This document shows positions 8,616 through 15,969 of a stretch of DNA of 64,000 nucleotides, piece after piece. Both the position numbers and the translations under genes were made by a program. The stretch spans positions 124,001-188,000 of the forward strand of contig NZ_AP024678.1 of assembly GCF_025999095.1 (NCBI RefSeq). Reading direction: 5' to 3'. This DNA comes from Thermosynechococcus sp. GTDB lineage: Bacteria > Cyanobacteriota > Cyanobacteriia > Thermosynechococcales > Thermosynechococcaceae. The notes beneath the pieces are model-generated. The model ran no database searches. It was not told the DNA's origin and saw only the letters and a list, made by a program, of their open reading frames with translations. Position 1 is the stretch's first letter; every line of letters starts with the position of its first letter.

Positions 8616-11600
8616 TTAGTCGAAACCGTGGACAGTGACTTGTGCATAGTGGATAGTGGCTAGCGGACCGCTTAACGTCGCAGCGATTTCACGAGCCCGG
8701 TCAGCAACTTCCCGATTTCGTCGCAGGCGTTCAATGCGCCCTTGACGTTCTCCTGGGGCAAGAGACTCAAGTTCCCGCACAAAATCAGCAGCGTCTCCAA
8801 TTCGGCCAGGGAGCCCCGCGCGATGCCCAGAAATTGAAGAAATTCCCCCGTGCTCTGACGCGCCTGCCCCTCGGCGATGTTTGCCGGGATTGACACCGCC
8901 GCCCGCGTCAGTTGAGAGCGCATCCCATAGGTCTCTTCTTTGGGCAATTGCGATGAAAGTTGATAAATCTTCTCCACCAAGAGCATTGATTTCTGCCAGG
9001 CTACGAGCTCCCGATAGCTTTGCAACGACTTCATAAGGCGCTAACGCCTCCTTCCTGCTATCCACTATCCACTGTTCACTATCCACTACCACGTCCGGCT
9101 GGCCGATGAGCCAGAACGACTCGTTGCTGGCGCGCTTTTTCTTCAAGTCGTCGGTCAAGAGGTCGGCGTTCATCTGGACTTTGAGTAGGGTGACGCCGGG
9201 CCAGTTCGTCTCGTCAATGTCTTTGGCGGCTTCGGGATCGAACTGGAAGGCGGCGAAGACGATGAGATTGGGTTTGGGCACCAGCCGCTGCGCTTCCTCG
9301 ATGGCCTGGGCCACCTGGCGAGGTTCCAGCGGGGCGTGTTCGGGGCCGAAAGAAACCATCACGCGCATCGGATTGTAGGCCGGCGATGCTTCTCGCACCC
9401 GGTCTGCGCCTTCGTCGCTGGGGCGGGTCTCACCCTCGGCGTGCAGCCAGCGGCAGCCGGGCAGGGGCTCCAGGCGCGCAAAGCGGATGTACTGCCCGGC
9501 CTTGCCGCGAATGCCGGCGCGCAGGAGTTCGTCGCGCCATTCGGCCTGGCGCAGCGTCTCGCCACTTCTCGCCGCTGTTGCGGCGAAGTGGCTAGTGGCT
9601 AGTGAATCGTGAATAGCGTCCTGCTGCTCGCCTCTTTCGCTATCCACTATCCCCAATACACTATCCACTGACTTCACCACCGGCGCAGGCACCGCCTCCA
9701 CGGTGAACGGTCCCGTCACGCGCACCTTCTTGCGGTCCACGAAGGGCTGGTCGTAGAGCGTCTCCTGCGGGGCGTGGCGGGCGATGGCATCGTCCATGGC
9801 TTTCTGCATGGCGCGGCGCGCGGCGTGGAAAGCATCGAAAGGTTTGCGGGCCGCCTCGGGCCAGTCGGCGGGAAACTCGAACGGCACCTCCCATTCCACC
9901 AGTTCGTTGGCCTTGACCACTTGACCAGAAGGCATGGTGAAGGTGGCGCTATCGGGCGCGGCGAAGTCCACGACCTGCCCGGCGCGGCCGCCCTGCGTGA
10001 CCTTGAAGCGTGGATAGCCCTCACCCCCGGCCCCTCTCCCACGGGGAGAGGGGAGTTTGAGCGCCGCGTTGAGGTTGGCGAGCGCCTGCTCGATGGCCGG
10101 GTGCATTCGCCCATGGATGCCGTCGATCTCCGGGTTGTTGGCGATGGACTTGAGCGTGACGTGCGGCACGGTCTTGTACTTGAAGCCGGAGCCGACGCCC
10201 TCTTCGGGGTGCGCCAGTTCGTAGTAGTCGAAGACGGCAGTCATCAGCCGCTGGCGGGCAAGCGTCAAGGCCACGCGCGAGGTGTCGCAGGTGATCCAGC
10301 GCCGGCCCCACTGCTCAGCGACGTAGGCCGTGGTGCCGCTGCCACAGGTCGGGTCGAACACCAGGTCGCCCGGGTCGGTGGTCATCAGGAGGCAGCGCTG
10401 CACTACCTTGATAGATGTTTGCACCACAAAAAGCTTTTCATCACCAAAGCTCGACAACCGTGTGTCCCGCCAGTTGTTGGTGAATTCAGACACCGAATAG
10501 TCGTCCAGATAATGGACAAAACGAGGTCTGTTACCAGCCTTCACCACGCGCCCGGCTTTGACGAGCCTCTGTAGACCGTCCGGGCCAGTTTTCCAGTGTT
10601 GCCCTTGCCCGGGACGGAAAGTTTCGCCCTCGAACTCGAACAATTCCTTCTCGGCTGCGGCTTCGCCGCCAGAGATTAAAGATGTCAGCTCAAAGATCCT
10701 GCTTCCCTTTGGCAGTAGCTGAGAGTTCACTTCATCTTCCGGCTTCAGAAGCCGACGTTCGCCGGTCGGTAAAATAACATAGGAATAACCTACCGCTCCG
10801 ATAAGACCAGGTTCCTTCTCGAAGAAGAGTGGTCTCCGTTTGACCATCTGCTGATCCCTGGCATACCACAGAAGTAGGTCGAAGGTTTTCTGGATAATCT
10901 CAGAGGTTTTGAAGGAAGTCTTTTCAAAGGCGATCATCGCCAGAAAATTCTCACTTCCAAACACCTCATCCATCAATTCCCGCACGTGGTGCACGTTCTC
11001 GTCGGAAATCTGCACGAAGATGCTGCCGCTCTCGGTCAGCAGTTCCCGCGCCAGGAGCAGCCGGTCGCGCAGGTAGGTGAGGTAGGAGTGGATGCCCAGT
11101 TCCCAGGTGTCGCGGAAGGCCCGGATCTGCTCCGGCTCGCTGGTCAGGTCTTCGTCCTTGCCGTCCTTCACGTCGCGCTTGTTGACGAACGGCTGGAAGT
11201 TGGAGCCGTACTTGATGCCGTAGGGCGGGTCGATGTAGATCATCTGCACCTTGCCGGCCAGTCCCTCTTTCTCCAGGAGCGAGTTCATCACCAGCAGCGA
11301 ATCGCCGGCGATCAGGCGGTTGCTCCAGCCGTGGCGGTGCTGGTAGAACTCGATGGCCTGGCGCAGCGGCTCTTTTCTCTCTTCCTCGAACAGTGATAAC
11401 TGGCGACTAGCCACTGAGCACTGACCACTGTCTTTCCGCACCGCCTCGATGATGCTGCGCGGATCGATGCGCTCGTGGACATGGAGTGACACCGTCGGCA
11501 CTTCAAAGGAGGTGTGCTCGGCCTTGCCCGCCCAGACCAGTTGCGGCTCCAGGTGCGGGTCGTAGGCGTAGGTTCTTTTCTGCTGCCCGACATCCGGGTC

Positions 11601-11708
11601 AGTGTCCGGCGTCACCAGGCCGGCGGGCGGGTTGTTGGGGCGCTGCTTGTCGCGATGCTCATAGGATTCAATGGGGCGGCTGGAGGAGGATTGTTTTTGG
11701 CGCGGCAT
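8616..11708 (-). CDS. Type III-like N6-adenine DNA methyltransferase (mod), with insertions and premature stop
   Basis: Beta-class amino-methyltransferase: the catalytic motif IDPPYGIKYG (DPPY at about residues 160-163) comes before the SAM-binding motif FDPTCGSGTT near residue 450, as in type III Mod subunits. The frame is 1030 aa. Recognisable Mod sequence ends at WLIGQPDV (about 9093) and resumes as VHGFD at about 8620. The roughly 150 codons between belong to an inserted element whose own gene is read in another frame. Further in-frame palindromic insertions lie at about residues 93-106, 551-564 and 680-716. No HIP1 sites were seen. Methylation activity is doubtful, since the C-terminal tail is cut off and the protein carries five foreign segments. 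Confidence 0.8.
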   Translation of the reverse strand: MPRQKQSSSSRPIESYEHRDKQRPNNPPAGLVTPDTDPDVGQQKRTYAYDPHLEPQLVWAGKAEHTSFEVPTVSLHVHERIDPRSIIEAVRKDSGQCSVASRQLSLFEEERKEPLRQAIEFYQHRHGWSNRLIAGDSLLVMNSLLEKEGLAGKVQMIYIDPPYGIKYGSNFQPFVNKRDVKDGKDEDLTSEPEQIRAFRDTWELGIHSYLTYLRDRLLLARELLTESGSIFVQISDENVHHVRELMDEVFGSENFLAMIAFEKTSFKTSEIIQKTFDLLLWYARDQQMVKRRPLFFEKEPGLIGAVGYSYVILPTGERRLLKPEDEVNSQLLPKGSRIFELTSLISGGEAAAEKELFEFEGETFRPGQGQHWKTGPDGLQRLVKAGRVVKAGNRPRFVHYLDDYSVSEFTNNWRDTRLSSFGDEKLFVVQTSIKVVQRCLLMTTDPGDLVFDPTCGSGTTAYVAEQWGRRWITCDTSRVALTLARQRLMTAVFDYYELAHPEEGVGSGFKYKTVPHVTLKSIANNPEIDGIHGRMHPAIEQALANLNAALKLPSPRGRGAGGEGYPRFKVTQGGRAGQVVDFAAPDSATFTMPSGQVVKANELVEWEVPFEFPADWPEAARKPFDAFHAARRAMQKAMDDAIARHAPQETLYDQPFVDRKKVRVTGPFTVEAVPAPVVKSVDSVLGIVDSERGEQQDAIHDSLATSHFAATAARSGETLRQAEWRDELLRAGIRGKAGQYIRFARLEPLPGCRWLHAEGETRPSDEGADRVREASPAYNPMRVMVSFGPEHAPLEPRQVAQAIEEAQRLVPKPNLIVFAAFQFDPEAAKDIDETNWPGVTLLKVQMNADLLTDDLKKKRASNESFWLIGQPDVVVDSEQWIVDSRKEALAPYEVVAKLSGARSLAEINALGGEDLSTFIAIAQRRDLWDALSTDAGGGVNPGKHRRGAGASEHGGISSISGHRAGLPGRIGDAADFVRELESLAPGERQGRIERLRRNREVADRAREIAATLSGPLATIHYAQVTVHGFD
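8626..9092 (-). mobile_element. Hairpin-ended insertion element carrying an S23/four-helix-bundle gene, inside mod
   Basis: Read on the mod strand, the element begins with GTGGATAGTGAACAG and GTGGATAGTGGATAG units (9056-9090) and ends with inverted units of the type CTAGCCACTATCCAC (8626-8664). The ends could pair into a long stem. Inside are a small palindrome (GGCGTTAGCGCC, about 9042-9053), a complete S23-family gene, and a second palindrome (AGCGGTCCGCT). The mod frame is open across the whole insert. The make-up resembles 23S rRNA intervening sequences that encode S23 proteins, but the host here is a protein gene. Exact ends are uncertain by about 10 bases. Confidence 0.7.
8672..9034 (-). 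CDS. Four-helix bundle protein, S23 (23S rRNA intervening-sequence) family
   Basis: A 120-aa protein with the family hallmarks: SYRELVAWQKSMLLVEKIY at the start, then the central RSQLTRAAVSIPANIAEG motif, the TGEFLQFLGIARGSLAELET helix, and a final helix. This is the S23/TIGR02436 family, structurally related to Avd accessory proteins of diversity-generating retroelements. An AAGGAGG sits about 12 bases before ATG 9034, partly in a small hairpin. No reverse transcriptase gene is nearby. Members occur in rRNA intervening sequences and next to short-repeat arrays; their biochemical role is not settled, though RNA binding has been suggested. Confidence 0.88.
   Translation of the reverse strand: MKSLQSYRELVAWQKSMLLVEKIYQLSSQLPKEETYGMRSQLTRAAVSIPANIAEGQARQSTGEFLQFLGIARGSLAELETLLILCGNLSLLPQENVKGALNACDEIGKLLTGLVKSLRR
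9561..9670. repeat. Cargo-free hairpin insertion in mod, with adjacent second palindrome
   Basis: Left arm AGTGGCTAGTGGCTAGTGAA, a spacer of about 30 bases, then right arm CTATCCACTATCC and CTATCCACTGAC units. Next to the left arm lies an imperfect palindrome: GCCACTTCTCGCCGC facing GCGGCGAAGTGGC. In mod this encodes VDSVLGIVDSE...IHDSLATSHFAATAARSG, flanked on both sides by ordinary Mod sequence. Arms and orientation match the elements at 6277 and 8626. Confidence 0.7.
10018..10055. repeat. C/G-rich palindromic insertion in mod
   Basis: CCCCTCTCCC (10031-10040) and GGGAGAGGGG (10044-10053) form a perfect 10-bp stem with a 3-base loop, preceded by CTCACCCCCGG. In the mod frame it reads LPSPRGRGAGGEG, a low-complexity linker seen in many unrelated bacterial proteins where this palindrome has inserted. 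It is distinct in sequence from the TAGTGGATAG-type inserts, so two palindrome families have entered the same gene. Confidence 0.75.
11391..11432. repeat. Short hairpin insertion near the 5' end of mod
   Basis: ACAGTGATAACTGGCGACTAG on the left faces CCACTGAGCACTGACCACTGT on the right: imperfect inverted arms with the same CACTG/CAGTG character as the longer elements. In mod it encodes DSGQCSVASRQLSL between the sequence IIEAVRK and FEEERKEPLRQA. It is the shortest and most divergent of the arms in this operon. Confidence 0.55.
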
Positions 11709-11868
11709 ACAGGGGAACAGGCCAGTAGTATTTTGAGAAAATCATACATGGAACCGTAGAGGCTGTGCCGCAATTCTACCCCTGTCCTAGTTGTGACCCT
11801 CTCCCTCGATTGATCCACTGGGTCGCTTTCCGCTAAGGTTTTGGGAAGTCCTTTGTCAGCGTTGCCCT

Positions 11869-13272
11869 ATGTCTTTCAAGCGGTTGGTGCTTGCCGCCCT
11901 CAGTGTAGTCGTTGCTGCCCTCATGACAGTATCGTTGCTGGGGAGCTATTTGCAGCCCCAAACCCAAGGGCAAATCAACCTCCTTCAAACGAACTTGTCA
12001 CTGCAAGCCCGGGAATGGCAGGCCCTAGGGGACAGTCCAGCCCGCGATCGCCTCCTCGGTGATCTGCAAGGGGCCATCCAAGCCTATGAAAAGGTGCTGC
12101 AGACCCCCCCACCGCAAAACCAACCGCTGCGTCTGCAATTGGGACTGCTCTATGCTGACGCTGGGCAGGGCGATCGCGCCCTGAAAACCTGGCAATTCCT
12201 GCTCCAAGAAAGTCAAGGGACAATCCACGCAACAGCAGAGGTCTTGATTCATCTGTGGTCAGAGCCACCGCAACTGCTCCCGGAAGCGGAAGGATTAATT
12301 AAAGAGACGCTCCACGGCTGGTTTCGCGATCGCGCCCTCCAACGCCTGTACGAACTGCAACAGCGCTCCGATGCCCTAAGGGCCCTGGCCAGTGCCGAAC
12401 AAAAGCGCGCAAAAGCAGCCTTCTATCGCCTGGCCCTCCTTGGCACGACGCCATTGCTCGGGAGTGTGATTGGGATAGGGCTCTGGATTATCTGGATCTA
12501 TCAACACCTGCGACGCCGCTCCCAAAATACCCCCTCCTCCCTACCCCCCGTGACCTGGGGCTGGGAAAGCCTCTGGGAAGCCATGGTGATCTGGTTTGCT
12601 CTGTTCTTTGCTATTAATTTGGTATTGATGCCCCTGGTGCGCGCCCTGATCAGTAAGGGGCTGCCGCTGCATTCCGCCATAGCGCAAACCCTGTATGCCT
12701 TAGTCAGCTACAGCACACTCATGGTCGCGGGGCTGGGTTGGCTCGGGTACTTCCTGCGTCCCTTTGGCCAGCGCCCTTGGAAGTGGCTGCGCTGGCAGGG
12801 CGGCTTAGGGGGTGCCCTGCGTTGGGGGGTCGGCGGTTATTTGGCGGCGCTGCCGTTAGTTCTCATCAGCTCACTGATCAGTCAGGCGCTGCTCAAAAAT
12901 CAAGGGGGCGGTAATCCCCTGCTAGAGATTATTTTGCAAAGCCGTGACTATCCAACCTTTGCTCTGCTCTATGTCATGGTGGCACTGATGGCACCCCTCT
13001 TTGAGGAGATTCTCTTTCGGGGCTTTTTCTTTCGTTCTGTGCAATCCTATCTCCCCCTAGGCACAGCCATGGGCCTCACTGGGGTCTTGTTTGCGATTGC
13101 CCACCTCAACTTAGCCGACCTCTTGCCCCTGACGGTTTTGGGAACAGTGCTCAGCTACATCTACTGGCGATCGCAAAACATTGGTGCGGCAATGATTCTC
13201 CACAGCATCTGGAACAGTGGCTCCTTTTTAGGCTTGCTCCTATTGAGCGGGGGGACGGAAGCGGGGTTCTAA
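11869..13272 (+). CDS. CPBP-family intramembrane metalloprotease with N-terminal repeat domain
   Basis: A 467-aa membrane protein. The N-terminus has a signal-anchor (LVLAALSVVVAALMTVSLLG) followed by a helical, TPR-like segment (AIQAYEKVLQ...LGLLYADAGQGDRALKTWQFL). The C-terminal half has several membrane helices with the CPBP/CAAX protease motifs: EEILFRGFFF (EExxxR), FAIAHLN and a final HSIWN. Members cleave or process membrane-associated substrates; the substrate here is unknown. Its last 33 bases overlap the end of the convergent SDR gene. Confidence 0.85.
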   Translation: MSFKRLVLAALSVVVAALMTVSLLGSYLQPQTQGQINLLQTNLSLQAREWQALGDSPARDRLLGDLQGAIQAYEKVLQTPPPQNQPLRLQLGLLYADAGQGDRALKTWQFLLQESQGTIHATAEVLIHLWSEPPQLLPEAEGLIKETLHGWFRDRALQRLYELQQRSDALRALASAEQKRAKAAFYRLALLGTTPLLGSVIGIGLWIIWIYQHLRRRSQNTPSSLPPVTWGWESLWEAMVIWFALFFAINLVLMPLVRALISKGLPLHSAIAQTLYALVSYSTLMVAGLGWLGYFLRPFGQRPWKWLRWQGGLGGALRWGVGGYLAALPLVLISSLISQALLKNQGGGNPLLEIILQSRDYPTFALLYVMVALMAPLFEEILFRGFFFRSVQSYLPLGTAMGLTGVLFAIAHLNLADLLPLTVLGTVLSYIYWRSQNIGAAMILHSIWNSGSFLGLLLLSGGTEAGF

Positions 13273-14016
13273 CTGCTGCACCAACCACTGACGGGGCACT
13301 AACCGTCCGGCAAGGGCAAGGAAGCGATTGGCCGGCTGACCGGGAATGATCGTTGCCCCATCGGTTTGCAAGGCAGCAAGGGTTTCGGCAACGACCTGTT
13401 CGGGCCTGTCCTGCTGGGCAATGAGAGCAGGGTTGCGGGTCATAGCGGCGCGCTCAAAGAAGTTGGTGGCAGTGGGTCCGGGACAGACGGCCAAGACCCG
13501 AATACCCCAGGGTTTGACTTCTGCCCAGAGGGCTTCGCTAAAGTGGCGGACAAAGGCTTTAGTGGCAGCATAGACGGCAAGGTAGGGAAGGGGCTGAAAA
13601 GCAGCAATGGAGCTGACATTAATGATGGTTCCTTGACGGCGGGGGCGCATTTCCTGGAGCACGAGATGGGTGAGTTCCACCAGGGCTGTGATGTTTACTT
13701 GGAGCATAGCCATCAATTGGTGGCGATCGCGATCGCCAAAGGCCCCATAATCGCCAAAACCAGCATTATTGACCAGCACATCCACAGCCCATCCCAAGGA
13801 TTGAATCTGCCCATAGAGGCGGCAGGCAGCACCGGGCTCACTCAGATCTTGGGGAATACACAGCACCGATACCTTTTGGTTCAGGCGCGTCTTGAGGGCC
13901 GCTAGGGCATCGACAGAACGCCCCGTCAGGATCAAATCGTGCTGGCGATCGGCAAAGGCGTGGGCAAAGGCCTGACCCAATCCCCCCGTTGCCCCCGTAA
14001 TCAGTACCGTTGTCAT
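13240..14016 (-). CDS. Short-chain dehydrogenase/reductase (SDR) family oxidoreductase
   Basis: Classical SDR of 258 aa. The Rossmann glycine motif is TGATGGLGQAFA (residues 7-18), the NNAG motif is present (VLVNNAGFGDYG), the catalytic Ser is in NVSSIAAF, and Tyr-Lys in YAATKAF, followed by a PG motif (CPGPTATNF). It uses NAD(P)H on an unknown carbonyl or alcohol substrate. It ends inside the convergent CPBP gene and starts 67 bases from the divergent hydrolase gene, which has its own promoter region. Confidence 0.88.
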   Translation of the reverse strand: MTTVLITGATGGLGQAFAHAFADRQHDLILTGRSVDALAALKTRLNQKVSVLCIPQDLSEPGAACRLYGQIQSLGWAVDVLVNNAGFGDYGAFGDRDRHQLMAMLQVNITALVELTHLVLQEMRPRRQGTIINVSSIAAFQPLPYLAVYAATKAFVRHFSEALWAEVKPWGIRVLAVCPGPTATNFFERAAMTRNPALIAQQDRPEQVVAETLAALQTDGATIIPGQPANRFLALAGRLVPRQWLVQQLEPRFRPPAQ

Positions 14017-14083
14017 AATTGTTACGAAACGTAAAGATCGCTATCTTAAGAGTAATACACTTTGCAGGAAGGGACTGGGCAAA

Positions 14084-15010
14084 ATGACCTCGACGCTCTC
14101 CGCCACAGCAGCTTTTCCCACCGCAGACTGGACTTGGCGCGGCCATCGCATTCGCTACAGCGTCAATGGCAGTGGTGCCCCAGTGGTCTTGGTTCATGGG
14201 TTTGGTGCCTCCATTGGTCACTGGCGCAAAAATATCCCCGCCCTCACTGCCGCAGGCTACCGTGTCTATGCCCTTGATTTACTGGGCTTTGGTGCATCGG
14301 CAAAGCCAGATTTAACCTACAGCTTGGATCTGTGGGCAGAGCTACTGGCGGATTTTTGGCAAGCCCATATTGGGGAACCGGTGGTTTGGGTAGGCAACTC
14401 CATTGGGGGTCTGTTGTGTTTAATGATGGCCGCGCGCTATGGCCACACCTGTCGTGGGGTCAGTGTTCTCAACTGTGCCGGCGGACTCAACCACCGTCCC
14501 AATGAACTTAACTGGACCCAGAGTCTGTTTACAGCAATTTTTCGGGCGTTGGTGGCCTCCCCGATCATTGGTCATCTCATTTTCCATCAGATTCGACAGC
14601 CAGAGCGCATCCGCAAAACCCTGACCCAAGTCTATGCCAATCCCGCAGCCATCACCGATGAATTGGTGGAGCTGTTGCACCGGCCGGCCATGGATGCCGG
14701 TGCTAAAGAGGTCTTTGCCCGCGTTATTTCGGCACCCCCTGGCCCCAAAATTGTTGATTTGCTCCCCCACATTCAAGTGCCCATTCTAGTGCTGTGGGGG
14801 GAAGTGGATCCTTGGACTCCCGTGTCGGGGACAAAGCACTTTGAGGCCCACCAAGACCGCTTACCCATCCGCATTGAGCGGTTGCCCAATACTGGCCACT
14901 GCCCCCATGACGATCGCCCCGAGCTGGTCAACCCGATTTTAATTGAGTGGCTGCAACGGTTGCCTCAAGTCCTAGCTCAGGCACTTCCACAGGCCCCCAA
15001 GGGCAGCTGA
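14084..15010 (+). CDS. Alpha/beta-fold hydrolase
   Basis: A 308-aa soluble hydrolase. The oxyanion motif is LVHGFGASIGHW, the nucleophile elbow GNSIGG, the acid region LWGEVDPWTP and the catalytic His in NTGHCPHDD, in the order typical of the fold. A cap domain lies between residues of about 140 and 220. Similar proteins are widespread in cyanobacteria and plastids and are often labelled as hydrolases of pheophytin or other esters; the substrate cannot be read from the sequence. The 3' end overlaps ctaB by 39 bases. Confidence 0.85.
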   Translation: MTSTLSATAAFPTADWTWRGHRIRYSVNGSGAPVVLVHGFGASIGHWRKNIPALTAAGYRVYALDLLGFGASAKPDLTYSLDLWAELLADFWQAHIGEPVVWVGNSIGGLLCLMMAARYGHTCRGVSVLNCAGGLNHRPNELNWTQSLFTAIFRALVASPIIGHLIFHQIRQPERIRKTLTQVYANPAAITDELVELLHRPAMDAGAKEVFARVISAPPGPKIVDLLPHIQVPILVLWGEVDPWTPVSGTKHFEAHQDRLPIRIERLPNTGHCPHDDRPELVNPILIEWLQRLPQVLAQALPQAPKGS

Positions 15011-15937
15011 GACTGGCGGGCATAAGGGCGGCAGGCGTAGGCGATCGCCCACCATGGCAGCACACAGCAGCATCATATACAGGATGGAAAACTTAAAGAG
15101 ACGGCGGGCGCGGTCGCGATCCTCTGGGGCTTGGGTCAACTGCCACGCGCCGTAAATAAACCAACTGCCAAGGGCGATCGCCCCCAGACCATAGCCCCAA
15201 CTCACCACACCACAGGGATAAACTAACAGCAAGCTGGTGGGCACCAGTGCCAAGGTGTAGCGGAAAATTTGCTCTGCCGTCAGGCGATTGCCCCCCACCA
15301 CCGGCAACATGGGCACCTGCACACGGGCATAGTCCTCTTGAATTAACATCGCCAGCGGCCAAAAATGGGGCGGTGTCCAGATAAAGATAATGGCAAACAG
15401 GACCCAGGCCGCCCAACCCAGTTCTCCCGTCACCGCTGCCCAACCCACCAAGGGGGGAATCGCCCCGGCCGCACCGCCAATCACGATATTTTGCGGCGAA
15501 GACCGCTTCAGCCAGTGGGTATAGACCCCCACATAAACCGCAATTCCGGCCATGGCCAGGCCAGCACTCAGGAGATTGGCAAATACTGCCAAAAGACCGA
15601 AGGCCGTGGTTGCCAGCAGTACCGCCAGAAACACTGCTTCCCAAGGGGCCACCCGCCCTGCCGGCAAAGGCCGATGGCGCGTCCGCTCCATCATTGCATC
15701 AATATCACGGTCATAGAGACAGTTGATGGTATTGGCTGCCGCCGCCGCACAGGTCCCGCTCACAAGGGTGATGAGTAGCAATTGCGGAGCCACCCGACCT
15801 TGACCGGCCACCTCCATGGCTGCCGCAGTGGTAATCAAAAAGAGCAGGATTAACCGCGGTTTTGTGAGCTGGACATAGTCCAGCAATTTTGTCGAGAGAT
15901 CCCCCGTTGAGGAGGAAAGCCTAGCGAGAAATGTCAT
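14972..15937 (-). CDS. ctaB: Protoheme IX farnesyltransferase (heme O synthase)
   Basis: UbiA-superfamily membrane prenyltransferase that converts heme B to heme O for cytochrome oxidase. The first Asp-rich motif is in NTINCLYDRDIDAMMERTRHRPLPAG, preceded by YVQLTKPRLILLFLITT. The second is in WTPPHFWPLAM..EDYARVQVPMLPVV. About nine hydrophobic segments follow the family pattern. ATG 15937 (MTFLARLSSSTGDL, 321 aa) was chosen because an upstream in-frame extension covers the end of ctaA. It lies immediately downstream of ctaA, the next enzyme of heme A synthesis. Confidence 0.95.
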   Translation of the reverse strand: MTFLARLSSSTGDLSTKLLDYVQLTKPRLILLFLITTAAAMEVAGQGRVAPQLLLITLVSGTCAAAAANTINCLYDRDIDAMMERTRHRPLPAGRVAPWEAVFLAVLLATTAFGLLAVFANLLSAGLAMAGIAVYVGVYTHWLKRSSPQNIVIGGAAGAIPPLVGWAAVTGELGWAAWVLFAIIFIWTPPHFWPLAMLIQEDYARVQVPMLPVVGGNRLTAEQIFRYTLALVPTSLLLVYPCGVVSWGYGLGAIALGSWFIYGAWQLTQAPEDRDRARRLFKFSILYMMLLCAAMVGDRLRLPPLCPPVSAALGGLWKCLS

Positions 15938-15969
15938 GGAGACCTCAAAGATGTTTAAGATGCCTCGTT

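Noticed and set aside
8672-9034. Reading the mod-frame sequence across the insert as a genuine Mod domain
   Set aside because: The alternative frame encodes a complete S23-family protein with its hallmark motifs and ribosome-binding site, and the ends are short-repeat arms. The mod-frame text here is therefore insert sequence.
8626-9092. A diversity-generating retroelement, because of the Avd-like protein
   Set aside because: No reverse transcriptase, template repeat or variable repeat was seen anywhere near it.
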